Part shown: piece by piece, positions 17,712-26,912 of the stretch
Position numbering within the stretch: position 1 is the first letter of the stretch
How the letters are laid out: each line of letters begins with the position of its first letter
Assembly (NCBI RefSeq): GCF_018343815.1
Contig: NZ_CP060791.1
Location: 16,112 to 80,111 of the forward strand
Length of the DNA: 64,000 nt
Reading direction: 5' to 3'
Source of the DNA: Chlamydia crocodili
Lineage (GTDB): Bacteria > Chlamydiota > Chlamydiia > Chlamydiales > Chlamydiaceae
Translations under genes and position numbers: made by a program
Notes under the pieces: generated by a model
What the model was told of the DNA's origin: nothing
Seen by the model: only the letters and a program-made list of their open reading frames with translations
Database searches by the model: none

Positions 17712-18497
17712 ATGACTAATTTAGTAACTATAAATAATCTATCCATTGCGATTAGGAAACAGGTTATCCTTAATAGTATCAATCTCCAATTAAAAAAAGG
17801 AGAGTGTCTGACAATTGTTGGCGCAAGTGGATCAGGAAAGTCTTCATTAGCTCTGGCTATTTTAGGATTAATACAACCCAATCAAGGTACTATTACCTTT
17901 CATGTTGATCCTAAAACACCAAAAGCAAAAACAGTACAAATTGTCTGGCAAGATGTCCACTCAAGTTTAAATCCTACAATGAGTATTGAAGATCTGATTT
18001 TAGAGCCTCTGCATATCATAGGAACGCACTCTAAAGAAAAACAAAAAGAAAAAATCCAACGTGTTTTACAACTCGTTAATCTACCGCTATCTATACTACG
18101 CTTAAAACCTCACAAACTCAGCGGGGGTCAAAAACAACGTGTGGCGATTGCGAAAGCTTTAGTATGTGAACCTGATCTCCTTATTTGTGATGAACCAATA
18201 TCTGCTTTAGACACTCTGAATCAATCACTCATATTAGAACTTTTCCAAACAATAAAGCAGCAATGTGAAAGTACGCTACTCTTCATCACACATGATATGT
18301 CAGCAGCTTACTATATTGCAGATACTATTGCTGTTATGGACAAAGGATCCCTTGTAGAATATGGTCCCAGAGATAAGATTTTCTTAAATCCTAAACATAA
18401 AAAAACCCAAGAGCTTCTTGACGCCATTCCGATATTTTCTCTAGAAGATACCGAATGTAGTTCCTCTTATACATCTCAAGAAAAAGCACTTGTTTAA
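17712..18497 (+). CDS. oppF: Oligopeptide ABC transporter ATPase OppF
   Basis: A 261-residue second ATPase of the peptide importer. Walker A is G-A-S-G-S-G-K-S-S, the Q-loop lies in V-W-Q-D-V, the signature is L-S-G-G-Q-K-Q-R, Walker B is L-L-I-C-D-E-P-I-S-A-L-D, and the switch is I-T-H-D. It is short for OppF (usually over 300) and lacks most of the C-terminal extension, as OppD does. It is the last gene of the oppBCDF run. Confidence 0.94.
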   Translation: MTNLVTINNLSIAIRKQVILNSINLQLKKGECLTIVGASGSGKSSLALAILGLIQPNQGTITFHVDPKTPKAKTVQIVWQDVHSSLNPTMSIEDLILEPLHIIGTHSKEKQKEKIQRVLQLVNLPLSILRLKPHKLSGGQKQRVAIAKALVCEPDLLICDEPISALDTLNQSLILELFQTIKQQCESTLLFITHDMSAAYYIADTIAVMDKGSLVEYGPRDKIFLNPKHKKTQELLDAIPIFSLEDTECSSSYTSQEKALV

Positions 18498-18789
18498 ATT
18501 AAACAAAAAAAATTAGACAGGATCTGGATACCTAAAGTTCTTTGTAGTATGTGAGGAGTTATGTATACTGCAATGCATACTCATCTTATGATTTGTCTTA
18601 AATTACATGATTGTGAAACAACAATTACAAAGATAAAATAGTCTTATATATTACCTAGAGAATTGCCCCTCAATAGCATGTAAAAATCGTTATCGAGCCC
18701 TTTAGGCGTTATGTGTAAATCATTGACAGGAAGAAGTTGAGCATGCTACGAATCAAACTAACATCCGTTGAAATGGAGCATCATTGACG

Positions 18790-19539
18790 ATGGAAATTTC
18801 TCATATCTTGGAAGACCTCGCCTATGACGAAGGGACACTTCCCAGAGAAGCTATAGAAGCTGCTATCGTCAAACATACTCAAATTACTCCTTATCTACTT
18901 CAAATTCTTGAAGACGCCACGGAACGCGTACCAGAATTAATCAACGATGGCAGTTACCAAGGGCATCTCTACGCTATGTATTTGCTAGCACAGTTTCGAG
19001 AAACCCGAGCTCTTCCATTAATCATTAAACTTTTTTCCTATACTGATGATACGCCCCACGCAATCGCTGGTGATGTTCTTACCGAAGATCTTCCAAGAAT
19101 TCTTGCTAGTGTATGTGACGATGAATCTTTGATTAAAGAGCTTATAGAAACTCCTGGGATAAATCCTTACGTAAAAGCTGCAGGAATATCCAGTCTTGTA
19201 CATCTCGTAGGCATAAAAAAGATCTCTAGAGATGCAACTATTCGTTATTTTGGAGAATTGCTAAACTATAGATTAGAAAAAAAACCTTCTTTTGCTTGGG
19301 ATAGTCTTATAGCCGCTATATGTGCATTATATCCCCAGGAATTATTCTACCCAATTAGCAAAGCTTTTAATGCCGGTCTCGTAGATGTAACTTTCATTAG
19401 CATGGAAGACGTAACGAATATCATAAATGAAGAAACTATTGAGTCCTGTATTCAAGAACTTCTATCCTCACCAGAACTCATTAACGACACCCTAGAAGAA
19501 ATGGAAAAATGGCTCGAAGATTTTCCTATAGAGCCTTAA
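18790..19539 (+). CDS. DUF1186-type helical repeat protein (CT203 position)
   Basis: A 249-residue soluble acidic protein made of short helical repeats like HEAT motifs (for example [15 protein letters not shown] and [11 protein letters not shown]). From memory it matches DUF1186, found in Chlamydiae and some Proteobacteria, but without the C-terminal SEC-C zinc motif that some members carry. The frame starts with TTG at 18784, but the ATG at 18790 is the more likely start. It precedes the dicarboxylate translocator by 45 bases and may be cotranscribed. Molecular function unknown; such repeats usually bind proteins. Confidence 0.75.
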   Translation: MEISHILEDLAYDEGTLPREAIEAAIVKHTQITPYLLQILEDATERVPELINDGSYQGHLYAMYLLAQFRETRALPLIIKLFSYTDDTPHAIAGDVLTEDLPRILASVCDDESLIKELIETPGINPYVKAAGISSLVHLVGIKKISRDATIRYFGELLNYRLEKKPSFAWDSLIAAICALYPQELFYPISKAFNAGLVDVTFISMEDVTNIINEETIESCIQELLSSPELINDTLEEMEKWLEDFPIEP

Positions 19540-19584
19540 CCCCCAAGGGATTTTCCAACAGACCATAACGCAAAGAGGTCCCAA

Positions 19585-20997
19585 GTGAATAAACAAAAAC
19601 GTTTCCTATCTCTTTTATTCCTCACTCTCGTACTCTTAGGTATATGGTTTTGCCCTCATCCGGAAGCAATAAACCCTAATGCTTGGCATTTATTTGCGGT
19701 ATTCACAACGACAATTTTAGGAATTATTTTACAGCCAGTGCCTATGGGAGCCATAGTCATTATTGGGATTTCCACTCTTTTACTTACACAAACCTTAACT
19801 CTAGAACAAGGGTTATCAGGATTTCATAATCCAATAGCTTGGTTGGTCTTCTTATCATTTTCCATAGCAAAAGGTATTATTAAAACAGGACTTGGAGAAC
19901 GCGTTGCTTATTTTTTCGTCAGTATCTTGGGGAAAAATCCTTTAGGATTAAGCTATGGTTTAGTAATCACTGATTTCTTGCTAGCTCCTGCTATTCCCAG
20001 TGTAACAGCACGTTCAGGAGGTATTCTCTATCCTGTAGTTATGGGATTATCAGAATCATTTGGGAGTTCTGCTGAAAAAGGTACAGAAAGCCTAATCGGA
20101 TCATTTTTAATTAAAGTCGCATATCAAAGTTCTGTAATTACTAGTGCTATGTTTCTTACAGCCATGGCAGGTAATCCTTTGGTAGCAGCTCTAGCAAGTA
20201 ATGCTGGAGTCGCTCTAACTTGGGCAACATGGGCAAAAGCTGCGGTAATTCCTGGATTACTCAGCTTAGTACTTATGCCTATAATACTTTATAAGCTCTA
20301 CCCACCAACAATTACTTCCTGTGAAGAAGCAATTCGCACAGCAAAATTACGTCTCAAAGAAATGGGACCTTTGAAAAAAGGAGAGAAGATCATCTTAATG
20401 ATTTTCATTCTCCTTGTTGTCTTATGGACATTTGGAGACTTATTAAGAATTTCAGCAACAACAGCAGCTCTAATTGGTTTATCTCTACTCATCCTTACGA
20501 ATATTTTAGATTGGCATAAAGATGTTATGGCCAATACTACCGCATGGGAAACTTTTATTTGGTTCGGTGCTCTAATTATGATGGCATCATTCCTAAATCA
20601 ACTCGGCTTTATTCCTTTAATTGGCGACTCTGTAGCTGCAGGAGTTGCAGGATTATCCTGGAAAGTAGGTTTCCCGATCCTCTTTCTTATGTACTTTTAC
20701 TCGCATTATCTATTCGCAAGTAACACAGCACATATCGGAGCGATGTTCCCTGTATTCTTAGCAGTTTCTATATCACTAGGAACAAATCCAATTTTTGCCT
20801 GCCTAGCACTCGCTTTTTCAAGTAACTTATTTGGTGGGCTCACGCACTATGGTTCAGGACCCGCTCCCCTTTATTTTGGCTCTCAACTTGTTTCAGTCAA
20901 AGATTGGTGGAGATCTGGTTTTGTGCTTAGCATGGTAAATATCGTCATTTGGATCGGTATTGGCAGCTTATGGTGGAAAATTCTCGGTCTTATCTAA
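19585..20997 (+). CDS. sodTi: 2-oxoglutarate/malate (dicarboxylate) translocator, DASS family
   Basis: A 470-residue inner-membrane transporter with about 12 hydrophobic segments, like plant chloroplast 2-oxoglutarate/malate translocators (SodiT1/YbhI type). Conserved stretches are P-V-P-M-G-A, the F-S-I-A-K-G-I-I-K-T-G-L-G-E-R segment, T-D-F-L-L-A-P-A-I-P-S-V-T-A-R-S-G-G-I and a late S-N-L-F-G-G-L-T-H-Y-G-S-G-P-A-P. The GTG start at 19585 is supported by AGAGG at 7 bases. It likely brings host dicarboxylates in to feed the truncated chlamydial TCA cycle (established for the genus). The lineage is shared with plant plastid transporters. Confidence 0.93.
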   Translation: MNKQKRFLSLLFLTLVLLGIWFCPHPEAINPNAWHLFAVFTTTILGIILQPVPMGAIVIIGISTLLLTQTLTLEQGLSGFHNPIAWLVFLSFSIAKGIIKTGLGERVAYFFVSILGKNPLGLSYGLVITDFLLAPAIPSVTARSGGILYPVVMGLSESFGSSAEKGTESLIGSFLIKVAYQSSVITSAMFLTAMAGNPLVAALASNAGVALTWATWAKAAVIPGLLSLVLMPIILYKLYPPTITSCEEAIRTAKLRLKEMGPLKKGEKIILMIFILLVVLWTFGDLLRISATTAALIGLSLLILTNILDWHKDVMANTTAWETFIWFGALIMMASFLNQLGFIPLIGDSVAAGVAGLSWKVGFPILFLMYFYSHYLFASNTAHIGAMFPVFLAVSISLGTNPIFACLALAFSSNLFGGLTHYGSGPAPLYFGSQLVSVKDWWRSGFVLSMVNIVIWIGIGSLWWKILGLI

Positions 20998-21011
20998 ACT
21001 GAATATTCCTT

Positions 21012-21060
21012 AACAACGAGATAGATAAAAAACCTTCTAAAAGAAGGTTTTCTCGTTGTT
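21012..21060 (+). terminator. Nested hairpin after the dicarboxylate translocator
   Basis: An inner stem (A-A-A-A-C-C-T-T-C-T with A-G-A-A-G-G-T-T-T-T, ending 21051) sits within an outer 9-bp stem (21012-21020 with 21052-21060). It lies between the translocator stop and the first phosphofructokinase start, and probably ends the upstream transcript or insulates the next one. Confidence 0.6.
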
Positions 21061-21112
21061 GGTAAAGAAAAACACAACTAACTTACGAAAATAACCGTAT
21101 CCATTAATTGTT

Positions 21113-22768
21113 ATGCATCCAAACTTTGGCGATCTCAACGGTGTAATTATTCCAGGCACGCCTCCTTTGCCTAGAGAGCTACAAAAATTCCCCTCTCTGA
21201 TTCCTACCAACGATCTACGTTTTTCTCCTAAATTTGACGCTGATGTCGCTAAACTTTTCCCCAATACTTATGACAGTCCCTATCTAAAATTCACCTCAGG
21301 AACCATACCACCTATGCATCCATTAAAAGTTGGTGTGATGCTATCCGGAGGACCAGCTCCTGGTGGGCATAATGTCATTTGGGGGCTATTACATAGTTTA
21401 AAAAAAATCCATCCAGATAGCTCCTTAATAGGATTTCTAAATAATGGTCAGGGCATTCTTAACAACAACACGGTAGAGATTACCGAAGAATTTATGGAAT
21501 GCTTTAGAAATTCTGGTGGTTTTAATTGTATAGGAACAGGAAGAACGAATATCATCACCGAAGAAAATAAAGCTGCGTGCTTGAAAACAGTGAAAGCTTT
21601 AGATCTTGATGGTTTAGTAATTATTGGCGGAGATGGCTCAAATACAGCATCCGCAATCCTTGCCGAATACTTTTCTCAGCATCACCCCAAAACTTGCGTT
21701 GTAGGCGTTCCTAAAACTATTGATGGAGATCTCCAACACTTATTTTTAGATCTTACCTTCGGATTTGATTCAGCGACAAAGTTTTATTCTTCAATCATCA
21801 GTAATATCTCTAGGGATACACTATCTTGCAAAGCACATTATCATTTTATAAAGCTTATGGGCCGATCAGCATCGCATATTGCTTTAGAATGTACCTTACA
21901 AACCCATCCGAATATCACACTTATAGGCGAAGAAATCGCAGAAAAAAATGTCCCCTTAAAAACGATCATTCACAAGGTATGCTCGATTATTGCTGATAGA
22001 GCCGCCATGGGAAAATACTACGGGATTATTCTCATTCCTGAGGGTATTATCGAGTTTATTCCTGAGATTAATAATCTTGTTAAGGAAATAGAGAGAATCC
22101 CCGAAGATATGGATAAATTCTCATCATTATCTCGAGAATCTCAAAAATTATTGAAAAGCTTTCCTGAAGCCATTGCCAGCCAGCTTCTTAATGATAGAGA
22201 TGCTCATGGAAATGTTTATGTGTCTAAAATTAGTGTAGACAAGCTTCTCATCCACCTTGTAGATAATCACTTAAAGAAACATTTCAAAAATGTTCCCTTT
22301 AATGCGATTTCCCATTTCTTAGGTTATGAAGGAAGATCCTGTCTACCGACAAAATTCGATAACACCTACAGTTATGCTCTGGGTTATAGCGCAGGAATTC
22401 TAACATTTAATCGTTGTAATGGTTATCTCACAGTTATTGAATCCCTAATCAATATAGTGGATAAATGGCGGCTACGCGCCATACCTATTGTGAAAATGTT
22501 TACAACAAAGAAAAAATCAGATGGAGCTATAAAACCCCTAATAAGGAAGAGTTTAATAGATATAAGTAGTCCAGCTTTCCTTAAATTTAAGTTATATAGA
22601 AAAATCTGGGCTCTTGAAGACTCCTATCGCTTTTTAGGACCTCTACAAATTGACACACCGCCAAACGCACATTCCGATCATTTCCCTCCCCTAACCCTAC
22701 TCCTCAATCATAATGAATGGCAAAAAAGATGCTCAATCTGTATGGAAATTCCTGACTGTGATTACTAA
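21113..22768 (+). CDS. pfkA: PPi-type 6-phosphofructokinase paralogue 1
   Basis: A 551-residue protein of the long, PPi-dependent PFK group (similar to plant PFP beta subunits), for fructose-6-phosphate phosphorylation in glycolysis. Motifs are S-G-G-P-A-P-G-G-H-N, I-G-G-D-G-S-N-T, the catalytic P-K-T-I-D-G-D, M-G-R-S-A-S-H and G-Y-E-G-R-S. Lys201 in P-K-T-I-D is PPi-type, but Gly175 in G-G-D-G-S is the residue usual in ATP enzymes (PPi enzymes have Asp), so the phosphate donor is not certain. A second paralogue at 23.7 kb has different substitutions. The hydrolase gene lies between them on the same strand. Confidence 0.9.
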   Translation: MHPNFGDLNGVIIPGTPPLPRELQKFPSLIPTNDLRFSPKFDADVAKLFPNTYDSPYLKFTSGTIPPMHPLKVGVMLSGGPAPGGHNVIWGLLHSLKKIHPDSSLIGFLNNGQGILNNNTVEITEEFMECFRNSGGFNCIGTGRTNIITEENKAACLKTVKALDLDGLVIIGGDGSNTASAILAEYFSQHHPKTCVVGVPKTIDGDLQHLFLDLTFGFDSATKFYSSIISNISRDTLSCKAHYHFIKLMGRSASHIALECTLQTHPNITLIGEEIAEKNVPLKTIIHKVCSIIADRAAMGKYYGIILIPEGIIEFIPEINNLVKEIERIPEDMDKFSSLSRESQKLLKSFPEAIASQLLNDRDAHGNVYVSKISVDKLLIHLVDNHLKKHFKNVPFNAISHFLGYEGRSCLPTKFDNTYSYALGYSAGILTFNRCNGYLTVIESLINIVDKWRLRAIPIVKMFTTKKKSDGAIKPLIRKSLIDISSPAFLKFKLYRKIWALEDSYRFLGPLQIDTPPNAHSDHFPPLTLLLNHNEWQKRCSICMEIPDCDY

Positions 22769-22892
22769 TCTCACCATTCCGATATCCTTAAAATCAGAAA
22801 ATAATAAGAGGTGTTTCTTCTCGACGAATTCTTTTTAAAAAACTAAATTAACATTGTAAAAGCCTCCATAAACTTAGGAGAAATGTAACGGA

Positions 22893-23705
22893 ATGAGCAC
22901 TACATGCCACAAACATGAACAACGCCATGTTATAAAATTTAATATTCTCAATAACATCACAACTTTTGGTGTTCTTCATACACCTTTGCAGGCTTGTGCT
23001 CCTTACCCATTGGTGATTACTCTTCATGGATTAGCCTCAAGTAAAATCGGCTCTAAACGCACGCATGTGCAGCTTGCTGAAAAACTCACAGAACATGGTA
23101 TCTCTGTCTTACGTGTTGATCTTCCCGGACACGGTGATTCCGAGGGTTCCCTATATGACTTCTCATTTAGTGATTATATCACTAGTGCAAATGAGATTGT
23201 CTCCCATGGTTATGGCTTAAATAATATCGATACGAAAAATATTGCCGTTTTTGGTTCTTCATTAGGAGCAACTTTAGCTCTATTAAATATGCCTACCCTA
23301 CAATATGTAAAAAGTCTTGCTGTATGGGCACCAACAATCCAAGGTGCTATATGGCTACAGGAAGCTATCAATATCCCCAATAACCTTATTGCCCATGCTT
23401 CATCTTCAGAAGATATTCTCTATGCAGGTATGCCAATAAACAAAACGTTTTGTTCACAATTCATTGAAATGGACGTGACTAAAGAAATTCCTAATTTTTC
23501 TGATTCTCTATCTATACTCCATATGCAAGGAGAAAATGATACAACCGTGTCTTTACATCATCAGAAAATCTTTGCTGAGGCTATGAGCCGTAAACCGAAT
23601 CCTTGTGAGATACGCACATATCCAAATACAGGACACCATATTCCTCAGTCTTGCTCTATGTTATTAGAACTTGTAGAATGGTTAAAACATCAACTTATTC
23701 CCTAG
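22893..23705 (+). CDS. Alpha/beta hydrolase (serine aminopeptidase-like)
   Basis: A 270-residue cytoplasmic alpha/beta hydrolase. The oxyanion segment is T-L-H-G-L-A-S-S, then V-D-L-P-G-H-G-D-S-E-G, the nucleophile elbow G-S-S-L-G-A, the acid in Q-G-E-N-D-T-T-V, and the base in T-G-H-H-I-P. All triad residues are present. No signal peptide is seen. It sits 9 bases before the second phosphofructokinase, so the two are cotranscribed. It resembles the exported hydrolase at 29.6 kb in the W-A-P region and the overall motif order. The substrate is unknown (ester, thioester or acyl-peptide are possible). Confidence 0.88.
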   Translation: MSTTCHKHEQRHVIKFNILNNITTFGVLHTPLQACAPYPLVITLHGLASSKIGSKRTHVQLAEKLTEHGISVLRVDLPGHGDSEGSLYDFSFSDYITSANEIVSHGYGLNNIDTKNIAVFGSSLGATLALLNMPTLQYVKSLAVWAPTIQGAIWLQEAINIPNNLIAHASSSEDILYAGMPINKTFCSQFIEMDVTKEIPNFSDSLSILHMQGENDTTVSLHHQKIFAEAMSRKPNPCEIRTYPNTGHHIPQSCSMLLELVEWLKHQLIP

Positions 23706-23714
23706 GAACTACCT

Positions 23715-25325
23715 ATGGAGCTTCTCTCTGTAAATAAAAGTTACTTTGAATTACAACGTTTGCACTATCGTCCGGAAACGCTAAGTTTCTTAAATGGTAT
23801 CACATCACTACATATTGTAGATTCTACAAAGCCTCCCTCCATCCCTAAAGATCTTCAAGAATATATTCCTAATTTATGTTCTATTCCTGAAGTAACTATT
23901 GAAAAAGGAGAAGCCTCGCCTTCACAACCCTTAAGAATTGGTGTTTTACTTTCTGGAGGTCAAGCCCCTGGAGGCCATAACGTAGTTATAGGGCTCTTTG
24001 AAGGCCTACGAGCCTTCAATCCAAAAACAAAGCTGTATGGGTTTATCCAAGGCCCTTTGGGATTAACTCGTGGACTATACAAAGATCTCGATATTTCTGT
24101 AATTTATGATTATTACAATGTCGGAGGTTTTGACATGCTCTCTTCCAGTAAGGAGAAAATCAAAACCAAGGAACAAAAAAGTACAATCCTCACTAATGTG
24201 AAAAAGCTAAAGCTGGATGGTTTACTCATTATAGGAGGAAATGATTCTAATACCGACACTGCAATGCTCGCTGAGTATTTCCTTAAGCATAACTGTAATA
24301 TTCCTATTATAGGAGTGCCTAAAACTATTGATGGGGATCTCAAAAATTTCTGGATTGAAACACCATTAGGCTTTCATACTTCCTGTCGCATCTACTCAGA
24401 AATGATCGGGAATTTAGAAAAAGACACTTTATCTATAAAGAAATACCACCATTTTGTCCGTCTCATGGGACAAAAAGCTTCCTATACAACTTTAGAGTGT
24501 GGTTTACAGACCTTACCCAATGTTACTCTCATTAGTGAGCATATCGCTATGAGGAAGATTTCCCTACAAAAGCTTAGCGAACATATCGCTATGGGCCTAG
24601 TAAACCGTTATAGATCAGGGAAAAATTATAGTACAATGCTTATTCCCGAAGGTTTACTTGAACATGTATTTGATACGAGAAAGCTAATTAATGAGTTGAA
24701 TGTCTTATTGTTAGACAACAATCTGAATTTAGATAATGTAAATCAAAAGCTTTCTCCAGAATCTCTGAAGACATTTTCTTCTTTGCCTACAGAAATTGCT
24801 CATCAATTACTAATTGCTAGAGACTCTTATGGAAATGTGCGTGTATCTAAAATTGCCACCGAAGAGCTCTTGGCCGCATTAATAAAAAAAGAAATTCAGA
24901 AAATAGAACCAAATATGGAATTCCAATCTGTAAATCACTTTTTTGGTTATGAATCCCGAGCAGGATTCCCCTCAAATTTTGATGCAAATTATGGACTAGC
25001 TTTGGGCATTATTTCCGCTCTTTTTCTCGTTAGACAACGGACCGGCTATATGGTAACCATCAATAACCTTGCTAGTTCCTATAACGAATGGAGTGGTGGA
25101 GCTACACCTCTGTATAAAATGATGCAATTGGAACATCGCTTAGGAGAAGATACACCTGTAATCAAAACTGATTCTGTAAATCCTAATGCTCCAGAAGTAC
25201 AGTATCTACTAAATCAAAGTGATGCATGCTTAATGAAAGATCTTTACTGTTTCCCCGGACCATTGCAATACTTCGGTGAGGAACGTTTAGTAGATCAAAG
25301 GCCTTTAACATTACTATGGAAATAG
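23715..25325 (+). CDS. pfkA: PPi-type 6-phosphofructokinase paralogue 2
   Basis: A 536-residue paralogue of the enzyme at 21.1 kb. It shares S-G-G-Q-A-P-G-G-H-N and P-K-T-I-D-G-D-L-K. The phosphate-donor motif reads G-G-N-D-S-N-T: Asp177 is PPi-type, but the preceding Asp (a metal ligand) is Asn176. The M-G-R motif is M-G-Q, losing the Arg that contacts substrate. Catalysis may therefore be weak, or this chain may be a partner subunit, as in plant PFP alpha/beta. Start ATG 23715 has AGGA 8 bases upstream. It is the last gene before convergent tRNA genes. Confidence 0.88.
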   Translation: MELLSVNKSYFELQRLHYRPETLSFLNGITSLHIVDSTKPPSIPKDLQEYIPNLCSIPEVTIEKGEASPSQPLRIGVLLSGGQAPGGHNVVIGLFEGLRAFNPKTKLYGFIQGPLGLTRGLYKDLDISVIYDYYNVGGFDMLSSSKEKIKTKEQKSTILTNVKKLKLDGLLIIGGNDSNTDTAMLAEYFLKHNCNIPIIGVPKTIDGDLKNFWIETPLGFHTSCRIYSEMIGNLEKDTLSIKKYHHFVRLMGQKASYTTLECGLQTLPNVTLISEHIAMRKISLQKLSEHIAMGLVNRYRSGKNYSTMLIPEGLLEHVFDTRKLINELNVLLLDNNLNLDNVNQKLSPESLKTFSSLPTEIAHQLLIARDSYGNVRVSKIATEELLAALIKKEIQKIEPNMEFQSVNHFFGYESRAGFPSNFDANYGLALGIISALFLVRQRTGYMVTINNLASSYNEWSGGATPLYKMMQLEHRLGEDTPVIKTDSVNPNAPEVQYLLNQSDACLMKDLYCFPGPLQYFGEERLVDQRPLTLLWK

Positions 25326-25341
25326 AAAGTAGAAGAGAAAA

Positions 25342-25406
25342 ATAAGCACCTTTTAAGGCAACATAGTTGGCTACTTCAAAAAACTACTCTCTAAAAAGAT
25401 GCTTAT
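25342..25406 (-). terminator. Candidate terminator for the tRNA-Met pair
   Basis: The arms 25342-25354 and 25394-25406 pair with one mismatch. Read on the minus strand, the right arm is followed by TTATTTTTCTC, which fits rho-independent termination after the two tRNA genes. It also lies just after the convergent pfk gene and could act for both. Confidence 0.45.
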
Positions 25407-25415
25407 AGAAGAAAA

Positions 25416-25489
25416 TAGCGGTAGTCGGACTTGAACCAACGACTCGCAGATTATGATTCTGCTGCTCTAACCATCTGAGCTATACCGCC
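25416..25489 (-). tRNA. tRNA with anticodon CAT, probably elongator tRNA-Met
   Basis: The 74-base cloverleaf has acceptor GGCGGTA/TACCGCT, D-loop T-A-G-C-T-C-A-G, anticodon stem GCAGA/TCTGC with loop A-T-C-A-T-A-A, and T-loop G-T-T-C-A-A-G. It lacks the initiator GGG:CCC anticodon stem. tRNA-Ile with lysidine-modified CAT is the alternative. Confidence 0.88.
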
Positions 25490-25509
25490 ACACTAGATGG
25501 TAAAATTAA

Positions 25510-25582
25510 TAGCGGGAGAAGGATTCGAACCTCCGACCTTTGGGTTATGAGCCCAACGAGATGACCACTACTCTATCCCGCG
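25510..25582 (-). tRNA. Initiator tRNA-fMet (anticodon CAT)
   Basis: The 73-base cloverleaf has GGG/CCC next to the anticodon loop (T-T-G-G-G-C-T-C-A-T-A-A-C-C-C-A-A) and no Watson-Crick pair at position 1 (C1 opposite U72), both hallmarks of bacterial initiator tRNA. It lies 20 bases upstream of the other CAT tRNA and 25 bases after the KDO transferase stop. Confidence 0.92.
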
Positions 25583-25607
25583 ATAAGTAAAAGACTTTAG
25601 CAAATCT

Positions 25608-26912
25608 CTATATTTTTACACAAGGGATATATCTCTTAAAAGATTCCCAGGTACAATCAAAAGCTGCTCTTTCTTCATGTAAGAACGTATTCCCCTTACG
25701 AATATAAGTAATTCTTTCTTCAGGATGATCAAGTAAAGAAGTTATCACTTCTAGCATGTTTCTCTTATCTAAACAACAACCCGCTCCTATCGATAATAAA
25801 CGCATTGCCAAATCTGATTGAGATTTAATATAAGGACCAAAAATTAATGGGACACCACATTGCAAGGGTTCCAAAAGATTATGTCCCCCTATTCTATCAT
25901 CGAACGTACCGCCAACAAAAGCAAGATCGGCAGCAAAATATAGTTGCTTTAACCAACCTATAGCATCAACAATAATCGCATCATTTTTATCAAATGTAGC
26001 TTCCCGACTCCATAAGCCATAAGAAATATTTTCTTTTACTAAGAGACTTTCCAATTCTTTAGTTCTCTCGATATGACGAGGCACCCAAAGCACTTTGAGA
26101 TTTCTATGACGAAGTTGACGAATTACAGGAATCCAAGCATCGACATCCTTAGGATGTGTGGAGCCTAAAACAAGCAGCTCTGTATCCTGAGATATTTGGA
26201 GCTTCTCTCTCCAATAATTCCGTTGGTTATTTTCAGATAAAATTCCTGTATAGGTTTTAATATTTCCTGTGACTGTTATCTTCTTTTCATCAACACCAAG
26301 ACGTAAAAAACGTGCTTTATGTTGATCATCTTGGAGTAGAAATCCATCTATAGGAGAGAAATAGTTCCTACCAAACCGTTTTAAAATTGTGAACCATTTG
26401 CAAGAGTTTGCAGAGAGCTTCCCATTAATTACGATTGCTGTAGCTCCTACCTTTTTTGCCTCTTCAAGAAAATTTAACCAGCAATCTCCTTCTGAAAATA
26501 CAAGTAAAGAGGGTAAGATGGCTCTAACAACAGGTTTAATAATCAGACTTAAATCTAAAGGCAAAATGAAGGTTGTAACTCCCATAGGTCCGAACAATCT
26601 TTCGGCATTCTGGCATCCAGATTCAGTACAGGCAGTGACAACACAACGCCAATGAGGATAATCTTTCATGAACTGCTGCACAATAGGGACAAGAAGAGAC
26701 ACCTCACCTACAGAAGCTCCATGGAACCAAACTACAGGACCTTCTCCAGGCAATTCAGGTTTCTTTAAACCAAAACGAATTTTTAATGACTTTTTATACT
26801 TACCATGAACGAATCTTTTATAAAGAATTCTGGGAAGTGCTACTGTAAATGCAAAAATTAAAAAACAATCATATAAGAAAGTGTGTAGCTTAGTAAGTCG
26901 ACGTTTGATCAT
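25608..26912 (-). CDS. waaA: KDO transferase (chlamydial GseA/WaaA)
   Basis: Glycosyltransferase family 30 enzyme of 434 residues that adds KDO units to lipid A at the inner membrane. In Chlamydia it is multifunctional and builds the genus-specific KDO trisaccharide or tetrasaccharide (established). An N-terminal membrane anchor (about 12-28) is followed by F-H-G-A-S-V-G-E-V and then F-S-E-G-D-C-W at the catalytic acid region. The C-terminal CMP-KDO site has L-G-S-T-H-P-K-D, V-P-R-H and G-G-T-F...G-G-H-N-L-L-E-P. Its start codon overlaps the leuS stop by 4 bases. Number of KDO residues added cannot be told from sequence. Confidence 0.95.
   Translation of the reverse strand: MIKRRLTKLHTFLYDCFLIFAFTVALPRILYKRFVHGKYKKSLKIRFGLKKPELPGEGPVVWFHGASVGEVSLLVPIVQQFMKDYPHWRCVVTACTESGCQNAERLFGPMGVTTFILPLDLSLIIKPVVRAILPSLLVFSEGDCWLNFLEEAKKVGATAIVINGKLSANSCKWFTILKRFGRNYFSPIDGFLLQDDQHKARFLRLGVDEKKITVTGNIKTYTGILSENNQRNYWREKLQISQDTELLVLGSTHPKDVDAWIPVIRQLRHRNLKVLWVPRHIERTKELESLLVKENISYGLWSREATFDKNDAIIVDAIGWLKQLYFAADLAFVGGTFDDRIGGHNLLEPLQCGVPLIFGPYIKSQSDLAMRLLSIGAGCCLDKRNMLEVITSLLDHPEERITYIRKGNTFLHEERAAFDCTWESFKRYIPCVKI

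Noticed and set aside
18498..18783. Possible small gene or RNA between oppF and the DUF1186 gene
   Set aside because: The region has a TTGACA near 18723 and imperfect inverted sequences around 18560-18590, but no good -10, stable hairpin or reading frame to support a feature.
26389..26655. 88-codon plus-strand frame opposite the KDO transferase gene
   Set aside because: Antisense to a well-supported gene, no ribosome binding site.
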